Positions 54,835 to 64,000 of a stretch of 64,000 nucleotides of DNA are shown here, in pieces. Both the position numbers and the translations under genes were made by a program. Each line of letters begins with the position of its first letter. The first letter of the stretch is position 1. Below the pieces are notes generated by a model. It made no database searches. It had not been told where the DNA came from and saw only the letters and a program-made list of their open reading frames with translations. The stretch comes from Ascidia mentula (Eukaryota; Chordata; Ascidiacea; Phlebobranchia; Ascidiidae), in assembly GCA_947561715.1 (NCBI GenBank), contig OX387199.1, positions 16,869,001 to 16,933,000 on the forward strand, given 5' to 3'.

Positions 54835-57000
54835 GCTTGGAATACATAATTGTTTCAAATCCTTGTGAGTGAGAATGTTGTTCAATCGCATTCTGGTCAA
54901 TGTCATCCACAGACACTTTTTTGTGGGATAAATGGTTATAATTAATCCCATTTTGGCAGTTGTTTAGTCGCTTATGCTTATGAATGGCAAAATTTTGACT
55001 CACATATATTTTGTGTTGCTTCTTCAAACTTGAAACCGAGAATTTTGCCGATTTACGACCATGATATTATTTCATGACCACATCAAGTGAATTACTTTGC
55101 TATTTTGTGTAATATTCAACTCAACATGATTTTGTCCAATAATGCTGATGCATGTTTCGTTATTTCAATAAAACAACACTCAATACTACTCAAAAATAAA
55201 TCTAACGGTAAGTGTCTTTTGCAAATAATTGACGCAACGCTTTTTCAAACCAAATAAAAAACAGCAAAATCTTTACAAATCGCCTTCTTACCTCGTTTAA
55301 CTTCCGTAGAATGTACTGTGGTTGCGCATGAAAGGATTTTGTGTGGCAAAATGATCGAAGCATGGAAAACTAAAACTAATGTAGCCTACATTTTTGTTGT
55401 TTGTAGGCAACGAGACACAGGTGCACTAATCCCATCAACTATGTAAAATATAATGCTTAGACAGCCGTGGGTAATGACTTGAACTGAAATGCGTCAACTT
55501 TGCCTGAAAAACTGTGGGAGTTGAAAGAAAATGCAGTTAGCACTTTTTTTATACTTGTATTTTAAAGAAAGGAATTGACAAGTTCAGTGTGGTATACTAC
55601 TGGCATAATGAGAATATTAGTTTTATACGCAAATTTGCTTTTACAACGCTACTTATCAAAACTACCCACAATTATATTTTCGCTAGAAGTCGGGCCAACA
55701 TTGACAGCACATGTAATAGAACAACAACAGTGACAAGTTCTTGGTAAAATGTTGCAGAACGGATGTGTTTGCGGTCTCGTACACTTCACTATTCCACAAA
55801 ACTTTGTTTTTTGCTTAATTGTATTTCATTGGGTCTTCATTTAAATACCTGATAAATATGCCTGATTGTTTAAAAGGTGGACAAATGACTCAGTTTGGGT
55901 GCAAAAAACTTGGAGCTAAACAGGAAAGCAAAAGCTATTATGCTGTTAATCATCCTTAGTAGAGTTTTCGAACACTGCTGCGTTTATCATCAGTACATAT
56001 TATAAGTAAGCTACAACAACAAAGCGCTGAAGTGGGCAGGCAACTGAACGAGCAGAAAAAACATGCCAGGGTCACATCACATAATAGCAAATGCACTAGA
56101 TATCAGCAGTGACGTCATCATTTCAGATGTGTTGAGCTCTTGCAATCACTTTGCGTAAACAAAAAGAGAAGAGTATATCTCTGATTTGCGTTTAAGAATT
56201 GGGGTGTTTGTTGTTTGTTTGTTTCTTGATTACGTGTTCAGCTGCGATTGGATTGTTTCCTGACTCCTGACTCCTTTCGGTAACAAACCAAACGTGGGTT
56301 AGTTTGTTTATTCAGAATACACCAAGACACGAACGAAGATATGCGGGAATACAGACATTTGATCCCACACAAGGCACGCCAAAATGTAGAATAAATCGTT
56401 GATCCCACACTAAGCCAAAACCCAGTGTAGTATAGGCGATTCCACAATGTGGAATGAATTCTGACCACACGAACCACAGATTTATAGACAATCAAAACAG
56501 AGTAAGAATGCCGTCGCGTTAGCCACGATACTGTCATTATGTGAATACGTTCAATTCTCTCTGGGCAGTTCAAAGAACTGTGGTATTCACCTGGGCGGTA
56601 AAAAACTGCAATTCATTCTCATTACATCATAGCATAAACGTTACTTGCGATGGCTTTCACATGTTACATCCAAAGGGTTTATCATATAGATGACGTAATG
56701 AAAAAACACTTGGATAGTGTTCGCCACGAAAGACAAAGACCTAGGTCTTCTTTTAAATGGAAACTGTGGGTTTATACACAAATGGAACAAAAAATGTGTC
56801 ACTGGCATCCTACTTCTGGTCATGCAGTATTTTTTCGTATGGAGGTAATGCTTTTTCAACGCCGGTTATTTGAAGAGAAGTATCCAATGTTCTTATTGAT
56901 TACTTCCCGTACGTCTGACGGATAAATTTCAAATGAATACCGGCGCGGCTTTCGCTTGGCAAAACCTGCGAGTTCCAATAGGAGACAGGATAGTTGATCT
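54835..57000. other. No gene recognised; one dispersed repeat
   Basis: 55640-55805 matches 63825-64000 (ACAACGCTACTTATCAAAA, GAAGTCGGGCCAACATTGAC). The rest shows no coding motif. 56270-56570 has several short direct and inverted words (TTGATCCCACAC) suggestive of old repeats. Confidence 0.4.
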
Positions 57001-57017
57001 TCCAGGTTTTTTTGGGT

Positions 57018-57135
57018 GAAGTGCGGGATTTGGAAGGAATTCAACCATCTTTCTCACGTTGGAAATCGGATCGGCCACTATGTCCTCGTAGTAGAGAACG
57101 AGTTTTGTTTTTTTGCTTGACAACACATTTTTGTG
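57018..57135 (-). pseudogene. Sulfotransferase exon relic
   Basis: The minus strand reads KLVLYYEDIVADPISNVRKM then VEFLPN, a stretch like the conserved C-terminal helix region (YEDL...P...VRKMVEFL) of animal carbohydrate sulfotransferases such as WSCD-type proteins. No neighbouring exon was found. Not related to the gene at 29.7-31.5 kb. Confidence 0.35.
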
Positions 57136-57302
57136 GTTTGTTAAACGGTTGTTCATTTTTTTGCCAATTTTTTTGCAGGATTTCTTATAATCTTGATTAT
57201 GGATTCAGTAAAAGTTGGCATTTCTTCCACACACTTTTCATCTGTGCCAGCAAAACGATAACACTACAAGTGGTCATCAAACCGTGACGAAAAACGAACC
57301 GA

Positions 57303-57820
57303 ATGTACATAGCCTACAAGTGTTTGTTGACTGCAATACTGCATTGGCGAAGCGGAAAGCATTATGAAGTTTGCTCCGCAATGGAAAGATCACAAGGCTA
57401 TCGTAAAGCACGACAAGTATTGCATGACAATTTTGGTCGTCCGTTTCTTATTGCTCGATCGTGCATAGAAAGGTTTACACAGGGTTCATTTCTGAAAGCA
57501 GACGATGCGAATGGGTTGCAGAAGGATATCGTAAAGCAAGAATGGGTTGTGTTGTAACCTTGAATCATTTAGGTTATTTTGCGGACGCAAATAATTTTGA
57601 TCATTTACTGGGTATTGCGAAACGTTTGCCGCCTCATGTTCAGCATTCATGTAAACGACAGGCCGTGGAGATTAAATTGTGTGGCAAGGAATTACAATTT
57701 CGCCGCGTAGTGGATTTTGTGAAAAGGAAGCGACAATGTCTAAAACCATGTTCAGAAGGTTGTAGATTTAAACCCGTAAATATCAACTCTGCTCAAGCAA
57801 ATATTGGTAGTGTTTAATAA
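57303..57820 (+). mobile_element. BEL/Pao gag fossil
   Basis: Two overlapping frames contain SQGYRKARQVLHDNFGRPFL then IARSCIERF, and VTLNHLGYFADANNFDHLLG then KRLPPHVQ, the DUF1759-type gag region of BEL/Pao. Broken fragment. It sits about 200 bp upstream of the LRRC8-like gene at 58 kb, on the same strand. Confidence 0.7.
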
Positions 57821-58021
57821 ACGGGGTTAAAACATTAACCGATCGCATTTATTCCTGACGTCGACCCCCTAAATCAATATTGGTTAATAATTATTGGATC
57901 ATAAAAGTCCGTTCAAACTTTTTCATTGCAAACACTTTTGTTTGTAGAACTGCAACGACTTGCCGTACAGTTAGCGCGCAACAAAACTTCGAGTTTCTTT
58001 TCAAAACCGTTGGTAACAGTC

Positions 58022-59104
58022 ATGTTGTTTGAAAATTCTTTCGTGTGGAGAGATCTGCTTGCCGCAGAGAAAATGAAACCTTGGTGGGAATCACTTCGAT
58101 CTTTTTCACTAAGTGTGTTGGGAACGATAAGCGTTTTATTCTTTTATGAAACCACAGCAAACAGAATAGTTTGTGTCCCGATAAATTTTTCAATGAACGA
58201 ATCCTATGATGAGCCAGAAGAAAAGTTTGTTAACAACCAGTGTGTAGACAGTGCGAACGAATATTGGATAATGAATATCTGGTGGATTGGATTCGTGTTT
58301 TGTACTGCTTTATATGTCGCTGACAATTGGTGGGAATACGTTCCTAAGTGTGCGAGTTCTATCCTGTCATTTTCTAAAAAAATGCAATTAGTTGAAGAGC
58401 TCGATGAACAAGTCAACAACATAGTTTTAATTGCAACTAATTTGATCCGTACAGAAACGCCAAAACACAAAAAGACAGAAAGCTTATTGTGTAGAGAAAT
58501 TGTTTCTATGTTCTGCTGCAATCCGGAAGAAAAAAAAGAAAAAACTACGTCACTTTGTTACATGTTTAGAAACTGTATATCTGGTTTGATTTGTACAGGA
58601 TGGTTGGGTATCTTGGTCACATCAATGGTGCTATATTCTACTAAGGGCTCATGCACATTTGCTTGTTCCGTTATGGGCCATGAATTTACTTGCGCCTACA
58701 CGTCCCGCAACATATATTTGGTTACTATTTCAGTGCAAACAAGCGCTGTGCTGCTTCACCTTATAGGGGTGTTAGCAGCGGGTTACAACAGTACATGTGT
58801 AAGTGACCAAGATTTGTTTCTAAAAGTTTGCTCGGCCCACGGTGACACCAGACGAGTTGACAAATTCAAAGAAACTCAGAAGGAACTTGAGAATGATGAA
58901 ACCAAAACTTTTTTAAAGAATGAACTAGAAAAAAAAAAAGAAGAAGGAGTGAAAGAGAATGACAAGAGTTTTTTCCAAATTTACTTTATGGTGGATCGTG
59001 AGGGTCTGAATCGTTTTGTGCAAAATTGGCCGTACGACCTACGGAATTTCGGAAGAGTTAAAACTATGATTTCCCATATTATCACCCCAACCACTGGGAT
59101 CTAA
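58022..59104 (+). CDS. LRRC8-like (pannexin-type) four-helix channel protein, no LRRs, 360 aa
   Basis: Intact and intronless. An upstream in-frame ATG at 57926 would add 32 residues, but the ATG at 58022 (MLFENSFVWRDLLAAEKMKP) aligns with the 25.4 kb gene start. KPWWESL, helix 1 (SLSVLGTISVLFFYETT), loop-1 cysteines (CVPINFS, NQCVDS), helix 2 ending DNWWEYVPKCASSIL, a shorter linker than in other copies, helix 3 (SGLICTGWLGILVTSMVLY), loop-2 cysteines (CTFACSV, FTCAY), helix 4 (IYLVTISVQTSAVLLHLIGVLAAGY), SDQDLFLKVCSAHGD, a lysine-rich stretch, and a C-terminal helix (RFVQNWPYDL). It stops where LRRC8 proteins would start their LRRs. Plasma-membrane anion-channel function is inferred from the family. 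Confidence 0.78.
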   Translation: MLFENSFVWRDLLAAEKMKPWWESLRSFSLSVLGTISVLFFYETTANRIVCVPINFSMNESYDEPEEKFVNNQCVDSANEYWIMNIWWIGFVFCTALYVADNWWEYVPKCASSILSFSKKMQLVEELDEQVNNIVLIATNLIRTETPKHKKTESLLCREIVSMFCCNPEEKKEKTTSLCYMFRNCISGLICTGWLGILVTSMVLYSTKGSCTFACSVMGHEFTCAYTSRNIYLVTISVQTSAVLLHLIGVLAAGYNSTCVSDQDLFLKVCSAHGDTRRVDKFKETQKELENDETKTFLKNELEKKKEEGVKENDKSFFQIYFMVDREGLNRFVQNWPYDLRNFGRVKTMISHIITPTTGI

Positions 59105-60231
59105 GCATTAGAAATTAACACTGGTGCTGTACATTATAGTGAAGAGTTGCTTGAAGCATGTTGTGGACAATATTTCTATTTTTCGTCATCATAAATCATG
59201 ATTTCAACTCATTTCTTGCGCAAAAGTGCGAATGAATGTCAAAATGTTTAAAAAATAATGATGATTCTGAAGAGTCGCTGTTTGCTACACTGGCAATTTG
59301 CCTCAATGAAGGTCGGCTGACCTGCTGACTAGTTGCTATTAAATTGTCTGCCCTTGTGTGCATCGACTGAGATGCTGGAGTGATTGTCGAGTTTTGTACA
59401 GAATCGAATCGAATAAGTGTATTAAAGTGTCCAAAAAAGGTTATTCGATATTGTGAGAGAAAGGCAGTGATACCATTTGGATGAATTCCACAGCCCATTA
59501 CGTAATATAAAGTATCGCTGTCAAGGGCAAACTACCCGAATGGTGGAAGTTGAGAATAAATTCTATTAAATGCAATTGCGGGCACATTCTCACTCCCCAA
59601 AAACAATTTGTCAGAGACGGTTTACCTCATTCGACTGAAATTTAAACCGAAAAAAACAAAATTAACAAACCACGGCAGTGACATTATTATTCTCTGATTA
59701 AGTACCTGCACACAGTGTGAACATAAAAGTTATTAAACATTAACAAACTTGGAAAGTTCGACCAACTTGCGTACGTCTGCAAACTAGCCATGTGGTAGTG
59801 AAATATATTCCTTGCAAATTTCGCGAAAAGTTAAACTTGCATATTTTAGTTGCAAAGTGAACATGTAGTATTTGCCACGCATGTATTATTTGCAAGTTAG
59901 TTGCAATAGGCAATTTCGCTGATTAAGGTTGCAGTTTATTAATACGAACTGAATTATTTTGGTTTGGCACACTTTAAGAAGACTGACTTTTGTATTCTAA
60001 AGTTGCCAAACCAAGATGATTCCGATCGAAATCGTTTATTAATACGAACTTTCGTGATAATTTGTTGCAGAGAAACCCGGTTTAAGAGCTTATATATTTG
60101 ATTGTCCAAAACTCCATACGGTGATAGTTGCGTGATGTTGAAAGCAGAGGTAAAACTCATGATCCCCAGTTTGTGTCCCTTGTTGTTTAAACAGAGTGAG
60201 CAGTAAAGAGGGCGAAACCTGACGCACGAAA
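59105..60231. repeat. Left arm of large inverted repeat (LRRC8-like 3' flank)
   Basis: Pairs as inverse with 60687-62530 once the LTR insertion there is discounted. Examples are CCCATTACGTAATATAAAGT against ACTTTATATTACGTAATGGG and GGTCGGCTGACCTGCTGACT against AGTCAGCAGGTCAGCCGACC. Also homologous to 14341-15270. 60232-60686 is the unpaired spacer, with no gene seen. Confidence 0.85.
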
Positions 60232-61127
60232 GTAACAAAGCAATCGGCCTAAAAATAATCAGGATATCAGCATATCATGCTCGCTGTAACTGAGCCATAT
60301 ATATCAACCTTGTAACATGGTTGTAATTTTTTGCTATGTAATCGTTTTGTCCGCTACAACTTTGAGCGTTTTACAAACAAACCGCCAAGCTTACAAACAC
60401 ACTCTACGTTGAAAGTCCATCAATCCGTTTGGAATGCCAAGTTTGGATCGCTCGAGTGATTTTTATGACCTGCGTCGGCCAAATTGACAAACACGACAGA
60501 AAGAGACAAAAGAACAACAAACATTTACGCACTGACATTACCTCATTACGACCAAGCAAAGTACCCGGCTGCTCTGTGAGCGACGTAGATATAGGATTTA
60601 AGAGCACTGATCCTTCATTACTGGTTTAGTACACTCACTAAGCAACGAAGCTCATCATCATTATTTTATTTGTTTTATTTCTCGTGCGTCAGGTTTCGCA
60701 CTCTTTACTGCTCACCCAGTTTGAACAACAAGACACAAACTGGGAATCAAGCGTTTTACCTTTGATGTCAACATCACGTATGGAGTTTTGGACAGCCAAA
60801 TATATAAGCTCTTAAACAGGGTTTATCTGCAATAAATTACCACGTAAGTTCGTATTAATACACTGTAACCTTAATCAGTCCAGAATTGCCCATTGCAACT
60901 AACTTGCAACTAATGCATGCTTGGATAATACTTTAAGTGTGCATGCTCAATTTGCAACTAAAATACGCAAGTTTAACTTTTCGTTAAATTTGCAAGCAAT
61001 ATTTTTCTATGTGCCCGCAATTGCATTTAATAGAATTTATTCTCAAATTCCACCATTCGGTTAGTTTGCCTTTGACAGCGATACTTTATATTACGTAATG
61101 GGCTGTGGAATTCATCCAAATGGTATC

Positions 61128-61323
61128 TGTTGTATTCTTGTATTCGATAGAAGCATCAAGCAATAGCACGTACAAACTAAGACTGTCCATTAGGTAATAC
61201 AACCGTGGTTTTATAGGGAATGCGGCTAATCACATTCCTCAGCAATCAACGTTGGAATGGTTACAGGGTGCGAAATCATACGATACAGGGTACGAAAAAT
61301 GTTACACTTCAATGATCACAACA
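61128..61323 (-). repeat. LTR (left)
   Basis: 3' LTR in element sense, adjoining a polypurine tract (GGGGAGG on the minus strand). Confidence 0.9.
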
Positions 61324-61964
61324 CCTCCCCAACAAGATTATAATAATGTAACACTTAGATTAATTGTCACGGTTTGCGCGTGCGATTTGAACGTCGAAGG
61401 TTCAAAGGTCCATACTCAGGTAGTTCCAGAGAAAGCTACCGTTCCGGAACTACCGGAGTATGGACCGCAAAAATCCATTTTCAACAAGTCGATAGTGGCT
61501 TTTGCAGTAATTGACTGAGTGGGGTGAATCACAGGATACTTCGAATAGCTGTCAATCAAGACCAACCAATTTTGACCCATAAAGTTGATTGCGTGGTCCA
61601 TATGAATTCTGCTCCACGGCTTCTCTGGGAGTGCCCAGGGATGAAGAGCGCACTTCTGGCCAACATTCCGATGTGTTGCACATGATTCACATTTTCGACA
61701 TAAATCAACAATGTCGCTGTCAATGTTCGGCCAATATACCGCGGTTCGTGCCAGCTGCTTTATTTTCTGCATACCGAAGTGTCCTTGGTAAAGTAACCCC
61801 AGAACCTTAGGTCGCAGTACCTCAGGAATGACAACGCGAGAACCGTACAACAAACACCCGTGACAAGAACTGAGTTATTGCGAAAACTTCTGAAATGGTT
61901 TAAGAGCCAAGTCTGTAATACTTCTGGGCCAACCATCCTTATTGTATCCCATCCTCGTCGCCAA

Positions 61965-62160
61965 TGTTGTATTCTTGTATTTGATAGAAGCATCAAGCAA
62001 TAGCACGTACAAATTAAGACTGTCCATTGGGTAATACAACCGTGGTTTTATAGGGAATGCGGCTAATCACATTCCTATGCAATCAATGTTGGAATGTTTA
62101 CAGGGTGCGAAATCATACGATACAGGGTACGAAAAATGTTACACTTCAATGATCACAACA
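61965..62160 (-). repeat. LTR (right)
   Basis: 5' LTR in element sense, followed inward by TTGGCGACGAGGATGGG on the minus strand, the position of a primer binding site. Confidence 0.9.
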
Positions 62161-62540
62161 GTATCACTGCCTTTCTCTCACAATACTGAATAACCTTTTT
62201 TGGACACTTTAATACACCTATTCGGTTTGATTCTATACAAAACTCGATTCTATTCTTTTTTGTTGATAAACAATCACTCCAGCATCTCAGTCGATGCACA
62301 CAAGGGCAGACAATTTAGTAGCAACTAGTCAGCAGGTCAGCCGACCTTCATTGAGACAAATTGCCAGTGTAGTAAACAGCGACTCTTCAGAATCATAAAA
62401 TATTTTTTAAACATTTTGACATTCATTCACACTTAGGCGTAAGAAATGAGTTGAAATCATGATTTATGATAACATACGTAAAGAACAAGAGAAATATTGG
62501 CGGCAAAATGCAACTCTTTACTATAATGTACAGAACCATC

Positions 62541-62812
62541 GTTGAACGAACGTAAAATTTGAAAAAACTCTTGTCATTCGCTTTCACACCTTGTTCACAA
62601 TTTTTTCTTAGTTCATTGGGTTAAAGAAATTTTGGTTTCATCATTTTGAAGTTCTGTTTGAGTTTCTTTGAATTTCGTTTGGCGTCACCGTGGGCCGAGC
62701 AAATTTTTACAAACAAATCTTCGTCAATTGCACATCTCCTGTTGTAACCCGCTGCTAACACCCCTATAAGGTGAAGCAGTACAGCGCTTATTTGCACTGA
62801 AATTGTAACCTA
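62541..62812 (-). pseudogene. LRRC8-like C-terminal fragment, inverted
   Basis: The minus strand runs from helix 4 (TISVQISAVLLHLIGVLAAGY) through a changed DLFVKICSAHG block to the NDKSFFKF-like region. It is the inverted partner of 58720-58990 in the 58 kb gene; the last about 110 bp of the gene are missing here. Confidence 0.75.
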
Positions 62813-62908
62813 CGTAATCAACGCAGAGTGTTTCATGGTATCACCTGACAAGTCTATCGGAGATTAGAAATACAATGAGAGCGCCAAGTAAGGTTCTGCG
62901 CAGTGAGG

Positions 62909-63049
62909 CGATCCCGCTTTCGACAACGAAGAACGATTTTACAAAATAACGGTCAGCGGCTACAGTGGGTCGGCTGGAAATAGTATATATTCACCATCTC
63001 AAGTGTGGAACGGGATGAGATTCTCTACTGCAGACAGGGACCACGACCT
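62909..63049 (+). CDS. Orphan fibrinogen-domain exon
   Basis: Reads AFDNEERFYKITVSGYSGSA, then WNGMRFSTADRDHDL, and ends at a GTATGT donor in phase 2, the same intron position and phase as the exon at 482-619. The acceptor is uncertain (AG near 62902-62906). The DND of the calcium site is DHD here. The next exon (CxxxGWW block) is not found in the remaining 950 bases, so it is either a partial gene running out of the window or an isolated relic. Confidence 0.65.
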
Positions 63050-63180
63050 GTATGTTCCTGGTTTCAATATCTTTACAACAAATCTATATCAATACTAAAC
63101 GATTAAGTTATGGTCTCACAGTTTTTTTGTCAAAAGGTTTGTGTCTGGTTCTAATACTTTCCGCAATGGATTATTGACCT

Positions 63181-63480
63181 GTGATATTTTTTCGTCACCA
63201 TAATCAGCGCATCCTTGTAGCTACTGGCTGCAAAGAGTTGTTCAAACATCTGTGTGTTAAAATATTACAAGGTTTACTTGCAGATATAACAGAATTAACT
63301 GTGCAGCGGAACACGGTGGACCATGGTGACATCACTCCTGCGGAAAGGCAAGACTTAATGGCCCCTGGCTGCATGATTCCACTAGCGGCATTCGTTGAGT
63401 TGGTTCCACTGGAAAAACCGCTGGGGGGGGGGGGGGGGGATAAAGGCTTCGACGATGCAAGTTCAATGCGAATGATGTAG
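63181..63480 (+). other. Unrecognised ORF with G17 tract, dispersed repeat
   Basis: A 99-residue frame containing DITPAERQDLMAPGCMIPLA, interrupted by a run of 17 G (63423-63439) translated as polyglycine. The region 63330-63615 resembles 37917-38160, so it is probably a decayed retrocopy or repeat, not a gene. Confidence 0.35.
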
Positions 63481-63824
63481 ATTCACTGGAAACCTGATCA
63501 GTTGTCTCGTTTTGAATTTCATTTGGATGTAAATAATTTTCTTGCAACAAAGCTCCACACATGTCCTGCCGATGTAAGCTCGGTTTCATTGCAGCTTAGC
63601 ACAGCAATAAAATTAGCCAACTAAATAGGGCAACCCGTTATGCTTGAATGACCCATTAAATTGATTTGCATGAGCCTTATATTTGAATTTGCATATACTT
63701 AGTAAGGAATTTGTAACTAAATAGTTTTTTTTCTTGTTAATGATCCTGTTCAGTGTAGGCTTCTTAGTGCCATCCATTTTTTTCGTGCTGACAGTTGATA
63801 GTCATTTCATATGTGTGATTGGAA

Positions 63825-64000
63825 CAAGATTACAACGCTACTTATCAAAAATACCCACAATTATATTTTCGCTAGAAGTCGGGCCAACATTGACAGCACA
63901 TGCAATAAAACAAAAACAGTGACAATTTCTTGGAAAATTTGTCGCAGAACAGATGTGTTTGTGGTCTGGTATGAATACACTGCAATATTCCACAAAACTT
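63825..64000. repeat. Dispersed repeat shared with 55640-55805
   Basis: Near-identical block running off the window end (ACAACGCTACTTATCAAAA to ATTCCACAAAACTT). Confidence 0.7.

Larger units (their letters stand above)
61128..62160 (-). mobile_element. Small Ty3/gypsy LTR element with flanking LTRs
   Basis: Fossil of 1,033 bp: LTRs of 196 bp each (61128-61323 and 61965-62160), starting TGTTGT and ending ACAACA, about 96 per cent alike by eye, which implies a fairly recent insertion. Flanked by the 5 bp duplication GTATC (61123-61127 and 62161-62165). The minus strand interior has an integrase piece (GHFGMQKIKQLARTAVYWP, CESC) and a purine tract next to the left LTR, so the element reads on the minus strand. 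Most of the interior is absent; clearly incomplete. Confidence 0.9.
60687..62530. repeat. Right arm of large inverted repeat
   Basis: Inverse of 59105-60231, interrupted at 61128-62160 by a gypsy LTR element. It continues into an inverted LRRC8-like gene piece at 62541-62812. Confidence 0.85.

Noticed and set aside
63423-63439. Run of 17 G as a possible structural or regulatory element
   Set aside because: A single homopolymer within a decayed repeat; likely replication slippage and prone to sequencing error.
1-64000. CRISPR array, rRNA genes, bacterial operons
   Set aside because: No regularly spaced repeats of CRISPR type, no rRNA sequence and no prokaryotic gene layout seen; splice sites and gene families are animal.

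Overview
The window looks like repeat-rich, AT-rich DNA from an invertebrate chordate. A solitary ascidian of the Ciona type is my best guess. The reasons are short introns with GT-AG borders, animal gene families (LRRC8-like channels, an LDLa-module receptor, fibrinogen-domain exons, an ascidian-like myosin regulatory light chain copy), tRNA-derived SINEs, and Penelope, CACTA-like, hAT, BEL/Pao and Ty3/gypsy elements. This is inferred from gene content only; no database was searched.

Layout. 0.5-1 kb: last two exons of a fibrinogen-related gene. 1.9-10.8 kb: two Penelope-like elements head to tail. The first carries a 5,184 bp two-gene DNA transposon inside its reverse transcriptase region, flanked by an AG duplication. 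Both Penelope tails hold a hammerhead-ribozyme core. 10.8-14.2 kb: BEL/Pao fossil and a second Penelope family. 14.3-20.9 kb: an LRRC8-like channel gene (minus strand) split by a 3.3 kb composite insertion, which holds a myosin light chain retrocopy, a 0.66 kb repeat and two membrane or secreted protein ORFs. 20.9-24.8 kb: scattered remains of a second LDLa receptor gene. 25.4-26.6 kb: an intact LRRC8-like gene. 29.7-31.5 kb: a four-exon sulfotransferase-like gene (minus). 34-37 kb: more LRRC8-like copies mixed with BEL/Pao and gypsy gag fossils. 40.9-49.4 kb: a 15-exon LDLa-module seven-helix receptor, the largest host gene. 50.7-51.5 kb: a short hAT element with an 8 bp duplication and a preserved empty-site paralogue at 33 kb. 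53-55 kb: an LRRC8-like pseudogene and two tRNA-Arg-like sequences. 57-62.8 kb: an intact LRRC8-like gene that forms one end of a large inverted duplication, with a small gypsy LTR element in one arm. 62.9 kb: an orphan fibrinogen-domain exon.

The main theme is an expanded family of LRRC8/pannexin-type four-helix proteins that end without leucine-rich repeats: nine loci, two apparently intact. Several share about 0.35 kb of 5' flank and 0.9-1.1 kb of 3' flank, so the whole block has been multiplied. A cell-surface theme recurs (channels, LDLa receptor, fibrinogen domains, orphan glycoprotein-like ORFs), but nothing in the sequence shows that these genes act together.

Exon borders for the receptor, sulfotransferase and fibrinogen genes were chosen by hand from splice signals and phase agreement. 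Repeat limits are by eye and may be off by tens of bases.
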